A DNA stretch of 64,000 bases, from positions 1 through 64,000 of the forward strand of contig NZ_FNAL01000002.1 in the NCBI RefSeq assembly GCF_900101915.1, in the 5' to 3' direction. The position numbers and the translations under genes were made by a program. Below, piece after piece: positions 1-7,016 of the stretch; position 1 is the first letter of the stretch, and the number at the start of each line of letters is the position of its first letter. The DNA is from Psychrobacter pacificensis. GTDB lineage: Bacteria > Pseudomonadota > Gammaproteobacteria > Pseudomonadales > Moraxellaceae. Below the pieces are notes generated by a model. The model ran no database searches and had not been told where the DNA came from. It saw only the letters and a list, made by a program, of their open reading frames with translations.

Positions 1-263
1 CATTGCTTGCTGATAGAGCCTTTGACACGGATTGGCTACTGCTAGACTTAGAAGAGCGTGGTAGCAAAGCGGTCATACCCCCTAAAAGCTCTCGTTTAAA
101 GCAACGAGATTTCGATAAAGAAATGTACAAGTGGCGTCACTTAATCGAGAACTTCTTCTGTAAGCTGAAAGATTTCAAGAAAATTGCCATGCGTGCTGAA
201 AAAACGGATGAGTCGTTTGCTGCTAATATCTATTTAGCAGCGACGATTATCCATTTACGGTAA
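1..263 (+). CDS. IS5-family transposase, C-terminal part (5' end outside window)
   Basis: This is the last 87 or so codons of a DDE transposase; the frame is open at the left edge, so the N-terminus lies outside the window. The segment carries ADRAFD near its start and HLIENFF, which holds the final catalytic Glu of the DDE triad, followed by the KLKDFKKIAMR block typical of IS5-family (IS427-like) OrfB proteins. The stop codon is followed immediately by the element's terminal inverted repeat. Nothing visible is broken, but whether the element is intact cannot be judged from here. Confidence 0.85.
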   Translation, partial: LLADRAFDTDWLLLDLEERGSKAVIPPKSSRLKQRDFDKEMYKWRHLIENFFCKLKDFKKIAMRAEKTDESFAANIYLAATIIHLR

Positions 264-279
264 TTGTCAACACACCCTA
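262..279 (+). repeat. Right terminal inverted repeat of the IS5-family element with TA target
   Basis: Directly after the transposase stop the sequence reads AATTGTCAACACACCC and then TA. Read inward from the end it is GGGTGTGTTGAC, which closely resembles the terminal repeat of the non-coding element at 29170-29450 (GGGCGTGTTGAAC). The TA at 278-279 is probably one copy of the 2-bp target duplication of IS427-type elements. The last bases of dapD overlap this boundary. Confidence 0.6.
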
Positions 280-1098
280 GTCTAAACGTAATAGCTCATT
301 CACAGCAGTTTTTGCACGCGTTTGCGCGTCTACCTTTTTCACGATGATGGCAGCGTACAAGCTGTGTGTGCCGTCTTCTGATGGTAAGCTACCTGGTACG
401 ACAACAGAGCCTGCTGGTACACGGCCACGATGGATCTCGCCAGTCTCACGGTCATAGATGCGTGTAGATTGACCAATATAGACACCCATAGAGATGACAG
501 CGCCTTCTTCGACGATCACGCCTTCAACGATTTCAGAGCGCGCACCGATAAAGCAGTTGTCTTCGATGATGGTTGGGTTGGCTTGTAACGGTTCTAATAC
601 GCCACCAATACCAACACCGCCTGATAGATGCACGTTTTTGCCGATTTGCGCACATGAGCCAACGGTCGCCCACGTATCAACCATCGCGCCTTGATCGACA
701 TACGCACCGATGTTGACATAAGAAGGCATCAATACCGCACCCGCTGCGATATATGAACCTTTGCGAGCAACGGCTGGTGGTACCACACGGACGCCTGCTT
801 CTTTGAACTGTGCTTCGGTCCAATCTGCAAATTTCGTTGGCACTTTGTCATAGAACTGCACATGCTCGCCCGCTGCTTGAACGTAGTTGTCGTTCAAACG
901 GAACGATAGCAGTACTGCTTTTTTGGCCCACTGATTGACGACCCATTCGCCATCTTTCTTTTCGGCAACGCGTAGGCTGCCGTTATCTAACTGCTCGAGT
1001 ACTTGCTCAATTGCGTCACGCACGTCTTGTGGCATGTTGCTTGGGCTGTATTCGTTGCGGTTTTCAAAAGCTTGTTCGATGGTTTGTTGTAATGACAT
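277..1098 (-). CDS. dapD: 2,3,4,5-tetrahydropyridine-2,6-dicarboxylate N-succinyltransferase
   Basis: DapD transfers succinate from succinyl-CoA to tetrahydrodipicolinate in the lysine/diaminopimelate pathway in the cytoplasm. The 273-residue protein matches the family length (about 274). It has an N-terminal helical domain and, from about residue 100, a left-handed beta-helix of hexapeptide repeats ([46 protein letters not shown]). The start is the ATG preceded by TAGGAAT at a good distance; upstream extension of the frame shows no homology. The stop codon TAG is formed at the junction with the IS5-family element, so the gene ends exactly at the insertion. It stands alone. Confidence 0.93.
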   Translation of the reverse strand: MSLQQTIEQAFENRNEYSPSNMPQDVRDAIEQVLEQLDNGSLRVAEKKDGEWVVNQWAKKAVLLSFRLNDNYVQAAGEHVQFYDKVPTKFADWTEAQFKEAGVRVVPPAVARKGSYIAAGAVLMPSYVNIGAYVDQGAMVDTWATVGSCAQIGKNVHLSGGVGIGGVLEPLQANPTIIEDNCFIGARSEIVEGVIVEEGAVISMGVYIGQSTRIYDRETGEIHRGRVPAGSVVVPGSLPSEDGTHSLYAAIIVKKVDAQTRAKTAVNELLRLD

Positions 1099-1345
1099 AA
1101 AGATTCCTAAAATAAGTAAAAGGGAGAGGTGACTCGTATTTATAGTGACATAACTTGGGCGGACCCGCTTAAAATACAATACTTGTAAAATATGGACGAT
1201 TGTACAAGATAACTGGGCCAAAAAACTTGCTTGCCATATTGTCGCTAATTTGACCACTTTTAGCAAACAAGTTCAGTATTTCATTATGGCAGTGCTTGAG
1301 GAAAAGCGCTCACAAGACTGCTCAAGATGAATTGTTTATCGTGCT

Positions 1346-2302
1346 TTAAGCGTCTGGTGCAATGTTTTTTATCCACGCTAAAATGTCTTGATAAACCGTT
1401 TGATTGTCTGTTTCGTGTAATACTTCATGGCGCATATTGGAATACAGTTGAATGTCAACATGGTTAAATTTTTGTTTATGTAGGCGTTTGACCACGCGGC
1501 GAATACCGCGTCCCATGTTACCAATAGGATCATCTTCACCGCTGATAAATAGCATTGGGAAGTTTTTGGCAATGGTGGTGGCCCAGCCTTTATTTAGTCC
1601 AGTATCCATCAAAGTAAATAATGTCATAAAGCCATTATTGGTAAAGTCAAAACCAGTCTTTGGATCAGCTTCATAGGCTTCAATATTTGCAGTATTTTCA
1701 CTCAACCAAGCAAACTGTGAGGATGCGGTGCGTTCCTTTAGTTGACTGTTCAATACCTTATTCATGGTATTGGCAAGTACTGAGTTCGGCTGTCTAGGTG
1801 CTACTTTTGCCAATACTTTATTGATAGGTAGCAAAACTTTGGTCAATGGATTGACGTCTGCTGAGCCCATTAATATTGCGCCTGCAAAATTATGCGCATG
1901 ATGCTTAAGTACGTTACGCACGATAAACGAGCCCATGGAGTGGCCCATCACAAAATGCGGTACATCGGGGTGACGTGCTTTTAGGCTATCTGCCATGACA
2001 ATCACATCTTTTAGCAGCGACTGCACGGGATGCTCTTCACCAAAAAACCCTAAATCTGCTTTGGTTTTGATGGTTTGACCATGACCAAGATGATCATAGG
2101 TTGCGACAGCGATGCCATTGTCCGCCAAGAACTGTGCAAAATCTGCATAGCGACCACTGTGCTCTGCCATCCCATGCACAATCAATAGCGTCGCGCTGAT
2201 GGCAATATTTTTGTCACTTGGCTCAAAAAAGTTGTGGTGCAAGTAGTGAGTGTTGTCGGAGGAGAGAATGTTATCATTACTGGTATCGAGAGTGTTACTC
2301 AT
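1346..2302 (-). CDS. Alpha/beta hydrolase, monoacylglycerol-lipase / lysophospholipase-like
   Basis: This 318-residue serine hydrolase belongs to the Hydrolase_4 (PldB-like) group. Visible are the oxyanion motif LIVHGMAEHSGRYA (about 41-54), the DHLGHGQT strand (70-77), the nucleophile elbow GHSMGS with Ser122, an acid in SGEDDPIG (Asp257/258) and the catalytic His in RHEVLHE (His292). No signal peptide is apparent, so it is probably cytoplasmic. The likely substrate is a monoacylglycerol or lysophospholipid, inferred from the family only. It is monocistronic, with a repeat element just upstream of its start. Confidence 0.85.
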   Translation of the reverse strand: MSNTLDTSNDNILSSDNTHYLHHNFFEPSDKNIAISATLLIVHGMAEHSGRYADFAQFLADNGIAVATYDHLGHGQTIKTKADLGFFGEEHPVQSLLKDVIVMADSLKARHPDVPHFVMGHSMGSFIVRNVLKHHAHNFAGAILMGSADVNPLTKVLLPINKVLAKVAPRQPNSVLANTMNKVLNSQLKERTASSQFAWLSENTANIEAYEADPKTGFDFTNNGFMTLFTLMDTGLNKGWATTIAKNFPMLFISGEDDPIGNMGRGIRRVVKRLHKQKFNHVDIQLYSNMRHEVLHETDNQTVYQDILAWIKNIAPDA

Positions 2303-2667
2303 ATAAGCTTCCTTGACAGGTTTTAATGGTCTATAGTCAATCCACTATAAAAGCGTTACAGCGTTAACCTTGCTTGAATTATGACAGATACATCTGCACT
2401 CGGTTGCCTTGTACCGCTCTTAAATTGGATCAACTATATATTTTTTATGGATCGTTATTTCAAAAATGTCGATCAGTTAGGTGGCGTCGTTATGATTTTA
2501 TTTTACTAGGCGCTGATTGGTCGACCATTTTACCTTATTTTTTTGTGTCACGTGACAGGGTAATGAAATCTATATTTGCTAGCACCATTTAACGACAAAA
2601 ATGAATGTGATCAATATTCTCTACGCCATTTTTAAGTGGGATTGGCTATACTAACTACTCCTACCCA
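2303..2667. other. Intergenic region with a short repeat element
   Basis: The 365 bases between the starts of the hydrolase gene and the end of the LysR gene hold the 107-bp inverted-repeat element at 2332-2438. The rest is AT-rich and carries no convincing gene. A short open frame here has no recognisable domain, no good ribosome-binding site and overlaps the repeat. Confidence 0.5.
2332..2438 (-). repeat. Short MITE-like inverted-repeat element, complete copy
   Basis: The segment begins TATAGTCAATCCA and ends TGGATCAACTATA, imperfect 13-bp terminal inverted repeats enclosing a non-coding interior with a conserved block AAAGCGTTACAGCGTTAACC. About 56 bp of the same sequence recurs in opposite orientation at 5107-5162, which shows it is a dispersed repeat. 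It may be a MITE moved by a transposase elsewhere in the genome. Confidence 0.6.
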
Positions 2668-3564
2668 TTATAAATCTCGTAATTGCTCGATTAGCCAACG
2701 GTGAATGCCACTGTCATTGGTACGTGGATGCCAAGCGGCTATTATCTTAAAGGTAGGCGGTAGGGCTTCTACTTTAAGCGCTTTAACTTTACTGTTTGGC
2801 AGTAGTCGCGCGGGATAAAAAGCAATCATGTCAGTGGTATGCAAAATATCTGGCACAGCTGAAAAGCTAGGCACTGACATCACAATGTTTCGCTTAAGCC
2901 CTTTTTCGGCAAACCACTGATCATGAGAACCGCGCAAGTTGGCACGCGAAGGCGATACCACCAGCTGCGGGTGTGCTGCAATTTGTGCCAGTGTTAACAC
3001 CTTTGTTGCGAACTCGTTTTTATAACCTGTAATGCATAAATGTTGTTCTTCAAACAAAGTGACATAAGATAAATTATCAGGGATAAACTCTGGAAAGGTA
3101 AGCAGTAAATCAAGTTCGCCTGCCGCAATAAGCTGATTGATGTTGTCTGAGGCAAAATCTCGCACTATCAATTTTAAGTTAGGCGCTTCACGGCGCGTTA
3201 GATTAAACAACTGCGGTAATAATGCCTGCGTCGCATAATCGGTCGCACTAATCGTAAAAACACCTTTATAGGTTTGCGGCGTAAACACATCCGGCTCCAA
3301 GAGCACCTCTAACTGTCTTAATATATCGTTAATAGGTTGCTGCATCGATAGTGCTTTTGGTGTGGGCACCATGCTATTTCCTTGACGAATAAACAGACGA
3401 TCATCAAATAGATCACGTAGCTTACGCAGCTGCTCACTGATAGCTTGTTGGGTTAAGCCCATTTTGCGTGCAACTTTTGATAGGTTCTTTAGATCAAGCA
3501 ATGCCTGTAGCACTCTGAGCTGTTTGATATCAAGCCGATTTATACCATTCATCATCTGTACCAT
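2668..3564 (-). CDS. LysR-family transcriptional regulator
   Basis: This is a 298-residue LTTR. An N-terminal winged helix-turn-helix (about residues 5-65) includes LDIKQLRVLQALLDLKNLS and the recognition segment GLTQQAISEQLRKLR; a periplasmic-binding-protein-like effector domain follows. The gene is divergent from the old-yellow-enzyme gene with about 150 bp between them, the classic arrangement for an LTTR controlling its neighbour, so it probably regulates that gene; the inducer cannot be read. Start: the frame opens further upstream at a TTG, but the ATG used here is the first ATG. Two further ATGs, at 3555 and 3552, are also possible since no clear ribosome-binding site is present. Confidence 0.85.
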   Translation of the reverse strand: MVQMMNGINRLDIKQLRVLQALLDLKNLSKVARKMGLTQQAISEQLRKLRDLFDDRLFIRQGNSMVPTPKALSMQQPINDILRQLEVLLEPDVFTPQTYKGVFTISATDYATQALLPQLFNLTRREAPNLKLIVRDFASDNINQLIAAGELDLLLTFPEFIPDNLSYVTLFEEQHLCITGYKNEFATKVLTLAQIAAHPQLVVSPSRANLRGSHDQWFAEKGLKRNIVMSVPSFSAVPDILHTTDMIAFYPARLLPNSKVKALKVEALPPTFKIIAAWHPRTNDSGIHRWLIEQLRDL

Positions 3565-3631
3565 TAATAATTGTATCTTCAACAAGAAAACGTTGTTTCT
3601 AATTGTACCTCTAAAACTTTATGCTTACTCA

Positions 3632-3645
3632 TATTACTTAAGTGA
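3632..3645. promoter_or_regulatory. Candidate LysR-type operator in the divergent promoter region
   Basis: ATTACTTAAGTGAT is an imperfect palindrome with a T-N11-A core, the usual form of LTTR boxes. It lies between the divergently transcribed LysR and alkene-reductase genes, about 70 bp upstream of each start. The assignment is by position and symmetry only. Confidence 0.3.
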
Positions 3646-3716
3646 TCAATCAAACCTTAAAACAACGGATAAATTTCAAGTAATAAGCCTATCTGTTTGC
3701 TATAAAAGAGAATGTT

Positions 3717-4856
3717 ATGAAACAAACTATTCCTAATACCAGTGCACTGTTTTCGCCTGTAAAACTTGGGCCTTATACGCTTAAAAATCGTATTGTGATG
3801 CCACCATTGACGCGCTCTCGTAGCACGCAACCTGGCAATATTCCTAATGATTTAATGGCAAGTTATTATGCCCAGCGTGCTTCTGCAGGCTTTATGGTGA
3901 CGGAGGGGACACAGATCGAACCTAGAGGCCAAGGTTATGCATGGACGCCAGGTATTCATACGCAAGCACAAATTGAAGGCTGGAAAAAAATCACGCAAGC
4001 GGTACATGCCAAGGGCGGTATTATTTTTGCTCAGCTATGGCACGTTGGCCGTGTGTCTCATACTAGCTTACAACCCAACCAAAATCAGCCTGTAGCGCCC
4101 TCTGCTATTACTGCTGATAATGTCAAAGTATTCATTGAAACAGGTCCAGGCGAAGGTGCTTTAGCTGATCCAAGTGAGCCGCGGGCACTGAGCACAGAAG
4201 AGGTGAGCGAGTTGATAACGATGTACGCTCAAGCCGCTCGCAACGCCTTAGAAGCGGGTTTTGATGGGGTAGAGCTGCACTGTGCCAATGGTTATTTAGT
4301 GAACCAGTTTATCTCTGAGCATAGCAATAAACGTGATGACCAGTATGGTGGCTCGCTAGCGAATCGTTTGCGGTTCCTAAAAGAAGTGGTTGCTGCTGTG
4401 AGTGATGTGGTCGGTGCTGATCGTTTAGGCGTCCGTTTTGCGCCTTTGTTTGCTAGTACCGGTGAGGATCGTGTGTACTTAGGGCTGGTAGAATCAGATC
4501 CTCATCATACTTATATTGAAGCGGTTAAAGTACTTGAGAAAGCGGGCATCGCTTATTTGTCCATTGCAGAAGCTGATTGGGATAATGCACCTGATTTACC
4601 AGAGCCCTTTTATCAAGCGGTTAGAGCTGAGTTTTCAGGACGTATTATTTATGCGGGAAAATACACTGTAGAGAAATCGCTCAATATGTTATCTAAAGGT
4701 TATGGAGATTTATTTGCTTTTGGTCGTCCTTTTATTGCTAATCCTGATTTACCAGAGCGCATAGCTCATCATTGGCCGCTCAATGAGGTAGATCCAGCCA
4801 CAATGTATGGTGGCACGGAAATAGGCTATAGCGATTATCCTTATTATCAAAAGTAG
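3717..4856 (+). CDS. Old yellow enzyme family alkene reductase (NemA-like)
   Basis: This 379-residue FMN-dependent NAD(P)H:enone oxidoreductase of the OYE/N-ethylmaleimide reductase family reduces activated C=C bonds and nitro compounds in the cytoplasm. It shows MPPLTRSRS (28-36), the HVGRVSH motif (109-115), the substrate-binding His188/Asn191/Tyr193 triad in HCANGY, and DQYGGSLANR, all diagnostic of the class. The ATG has GAGA upstream. It has its own strong terminator and is probably governed by the divergent LysR protein, as expected for detoxification of electrophiles. The physiological substrate is unknown. Confidence 0.92.
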   Translation: MKQTIPNTSALFSPVKLGPYTLKNRIVMPPLTRSRSTQPGNIPNDLMASYYAQRASAGFMVTEGTQIEPRGQGYAWTPGIHTQAQIEGWKKITQAVHAKGGIIFAQLWHVGRVSHTSLQPNQNQPVAPSAITADNVKVFIETGPGEGALADPSEPRALSTEEVSELITMYAQAARNALEAGFDGVELHCANGYLVNQFISEHSNKRDDQYGGSLANRLRFLKEVVAAVSDVVGADRLGVRFAPLFASTGEDRVYLGLVESDPHHTYIEAVKVLEKAGIAYLSIAEADWDNAPDLPEPFYQAVRAEFSGRIIYAGKYTVEKSLNMLSKGYGDLFAFGRPFIANPDLPERIAHHWPLNEVDPATMYGGTEIGYSDYPYYQK

Positions 4857-4863
4857 CTATTGA

Positions 4864-4893
4864 AAAAATAAGGCCATTCGTGGCCTTATTTTT
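4864..4893 (+). terminator. Rho-independent terminator of the alkene reductase gene
   Basis: A 13-bp stem AAAAATAAGGCCA / TGGCCTTATTTTT with a TTCG tetraloop, ending in a T-run, starts eight bases after the stop codon. Confidence 0.9.
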
Positions 4894-5036
4894 TTATAAA
4901 GTGAATACTGGATTATGAAAATAATCGAAAATGGCGTAGATAATCTTAGTAGTGTTAAACATTGGCGACAAATTAATGGCAAAAAATAGCGAACGGTTAA
5001 TCTTTAAGTCCTCACACAAAAAAGATATCGTTCGCT

Positions 5037-5138
5037 ATGCCTCGCACCATGCTCAAAGATGAACACTGGACAAGACTGAAACCTATATTACTAGAACTTA
5101 ATATCTATGTCATACTTCAAGCGAGGTTAACGCTGTAA
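5037..5138 (+). pseudogene. IS5-family transposase fragment (N-terminus only)
   Basis: An ATG opens a 33-codon frame starting MPRTMLKDEHWTRLKPILLEL, the typical N-terminus of IS427-type IS5-family transposases. After NIY homology stops abruptly at a junction with the short repeat at 5107-5162, and the frame ends. The remainder of the transposase is absent, so this is a relic. Confidence 0.7.
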
Positions 5139-5162
5139 CGCTTTTATAGTGGATTGACTATA
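5107..5162 (+). repeat. Truncated copy of the short inverted-repeat element
   Basis: The segment matches the reverse complement of about 2332-2387 nearly base for base, including GGTTAACGCTGTAACGCTTT and the terminal TGGATTGACTATA. The other half of the element is missing, replaced by the transposase fragment. With the copy at 2332-2438 it brackets the LysR/alkene-reductase pair in inverted orientation. Confidence 0.65.
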
Positions 5163-5458
5163 TACAGCGTAATGCATGCACATAAACCGTGATAAAGGTT
5201 TACAACAGCATCGAAATTTGGTTAAATAAAGTTGAAACTAAGTTTCACATAGCGAAACAATATAAGTTTTGGCTATGATAAAAGATGCAAGTATTTTCTC
5301 AAAAAGCCTGAAATATAAGGCATTGAAAGCAAAAGAGAAAACAGTCTTTTGTTTATTTATCACAAAAATTGCTATATTATTACTCAGGTGTAACGGATTA
5401 ATACCTATATATTAATGCCGTTTATTGTATTAAATCGATTATTTCAAGGATGAACTTA

Positions 5459-6478
5459 ATGCTCACTTCTCTAAAATCTCCCTTACTTTTTTCAGCGATA
5501 TTAAGCGCCATGCTAGGCTTAACCGCCTGCTCATCGCCAAGCTCAGAAGGCAATGAGACGGCTGCTGCGGATAGTACGTCAGCTGATGCGGCTACCGATA
5601 CACTCGATACTAAGTTCCTAACCATTGCCACAGGCGGTGCGTCTGGCCCTTATAACATCATCGGCACTGCATTGTCCGAAGTCTATGTAAAAAACTTTGG
5701 CGTTAACTCAAAGACACAAACCACGGGCGCATCGGTCGAAAACGTCAATCTATTGACCCAAGGCAAAGTCGATATGGTCTTGGCGCTCAGTGATGTGGTC
5801 ACGGACGCGGTCGAAGGCAAAAATAACTTCGATAAGCCTATTGACAACATCCAGCAAATTGCCGTTTTGTATCCTAACGTCGTGCAAATCGTGACCACGA
5901 AAGACACGGGTATCAAAAATATTGAAGATTTGAGAGGCAAGCGCATCGCAGTTGGTGATCAAGGCTCTGGTACCGAAGTCAATGCGCGAACCCTACTAGA
6001 AGGGTTTGGTATCACTTATGATGACATCACTGTCGATTACTTGAGCTTTGCTGAAGCAGCTGATGGTATGAAAGCGGGCAAGATTGAAGCCGCATTCTTT
6101 AGTAGTGGTCTGCCAAACTCATCGCTTATGGAGCTAGAGCAAGGCGTGGATTTGCAGTTGGTTACTATTGATCAAGACAAGCTAAAAGAAATCATTGCAA
6201 CCAAGCCTTATTTCAATACCTTTGAGATTCCTGCTGGTACTTATGGCAATGATGCTGCGATTCCAACTGCCGCAATCATGAATGCGCTATTGGTGAACTC
6301 TGATCTGTCTGAATCTGATGGCTACAAATTGACTAAGGCGTTATTTGATAATCTGGACGGTCTAAAAACGGCACACCAAGCGGCCAACGATATCAGTTTA
6401 GAAACCGCTCGTGACGGTATGGTTGCCCCAATCCATCCTGGCGCTAAAAAGTACTATGACGAACAAGCCGCCAAATAA
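5459..6478 (+). CDS. TAXI-family TRAP transporter solute-binding lipoprotein
   Basis: This periplasmic substrate-binding component of a TRAP transporter has about 339 residues. The N-terminus is a lipoprotein signal with lipobox LTAC followed by a low-complexity linker, so it is probably anchored in the membrane. The TAXI domain starts at FLTIATGGASGPYNIIGTAL and includes DLRGKRIAVGDQGSGTEVNA, typical of the family. An ATG nine bases upstream is possible, but AAGGA sits at the right distance for this one. It is the first gene of an operon with a DUF1850 protein and a fused permease. The substrate cannot be predicted; TAXI proteins often take C4-dicarboxylates or amino acids. Confidence 0.9.
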   Translation: MLTSLKSPLLFSAILSAMLGLTACSSPSSEGNETAAADSTSADAATDTLDTKFLTIATGGASGPYNIIGTALSEVYVKNFGVNSKTQTTGASVENVNLLTQGKVDMVLALSDVVTDAVEGKNNFDKPIDNIQQIAVLYPNVVQIVTTKDTGIKNIEDLRGKRIAVGDQGSGTEVNARTLLEGFGITYDDITVDYLSFAEAADGMKAGKIEAAFFSSGLPNSSLMELEQGVDLQLVTIDQDKLKEIIATKPYFNTFEIPAGTYGNDAAIPTAAIMNALLVNSDLSESDGYKLTKALFDNLDGLKTAHQAANDISLETARDGMVAPIHPGAKKYYDEQAAK

Positions 6479-7016
6479 TTTATTATGGTTATCGACTGGC
6501 GCTGCAGGACTTGCCGCGCTGGTTTTTTTGACCCTATGGATAGGTGTCGCGCGTCAGTCTGTGGTCGAAGTGCGTGTTGCGATAGCGGGTAGCGACGACA
6601 AGGTATGTTATTTCACTGACCCTGACTTTCAGCTGCGCTGGATACATTCTGTAGAAAAGCAGTGGTGGGAAGAGCAGTACCAACGCATAGAAAAAAGCAG
6701 CACAGAAGAGGCTATGCTACTCCTCACCACCACATACTTTGAAGCATTTGGTGCTGGTACGCCTTCGACCGAACCCCTGGCCCCCATACAAAAACTTGGC
6801 TATCTGGGTTACCAAATCAATGAAAAACTACCTAGCCTAAATTGGGTAGTCTCTAGACTGACCAAAGGCGAGATCGATTATACTGGTCACCGTTTTTTGA
6901 TTCATCAGTGGGTGCCGGATTATTCTGAAGTGGTGATCATGCCTAAGACGTATGGTTTAATTGATAGATTTAAAAAGGACTTGTGTCATGAACTCCCAAG
7001 TGACGGATCACGGTAG
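6456..7016 (+). CDS. DUF1850 protein of the TAXI-TRAP operon
   Basis: A 186-residue protein with one N-terminal membrane segment (about residues 9-27) and the DUF1850 core: RWIHSVEKQWWEEQY, then TYFEAFGAGTPS. DUF1850 genes recur beside TAXI-type TRAP transporters, which supports a role as an accessory or small-subunit equivalent; its biochemical function is not established. It overlaps the preceding gene by 23 bp and the following one by 29 bp, indicating translational coupling. An upstream GTG in frame was rejected because it lies deep inside the neighbouring gene. Confidence 0.8.
   Translation: MTNKPPNNLLWLSTGAAGLAALVFLTLWIGVARQSVVEVRVAIAGSDDKVCYFTDPDFQLRWIHSVEKQWWEEQYQRIEKSSTEEAMLLLTTTYFEAFGAGTPSTEPLAPIQKLGYLGYQINEKLPSLNWVVSRLTKGEIDYTGHRFLIHQWVPDYSEVVIMPKTYGLIDRFKKDLCHELPSDGSR

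Larger units (their letters stand above)
4857..5458. other. Non-coding interval with IS and repeat remnants
   Basis: About 600 bp separate the alkene reductase and the TRAP operon. They hold the terminator, a degenerate IS5-type end near 4946-4963 (TTAGTAGTGTTAAACATT), a transposase N-terminal fragment, a truncated copy of the short repeat, and then about 290 bp of AT-rich leader upstream of the TRAP genes in which no further gene is visible. Confidence 0.6.

Noticed and set aside
277-1266. Longer dapD reading frame of 329 codons
   Set aside because: The first 56 codons have no DapD homology, whereas ATG at 1098 has a ribosome-binding site and gives the family length.
2374-2592. Open frame of 72 codons between the hydrolase and LysR genes
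   Set aside because: It overlaps the short repeat, has no ribosome-binding site and its product resembles no known protein.
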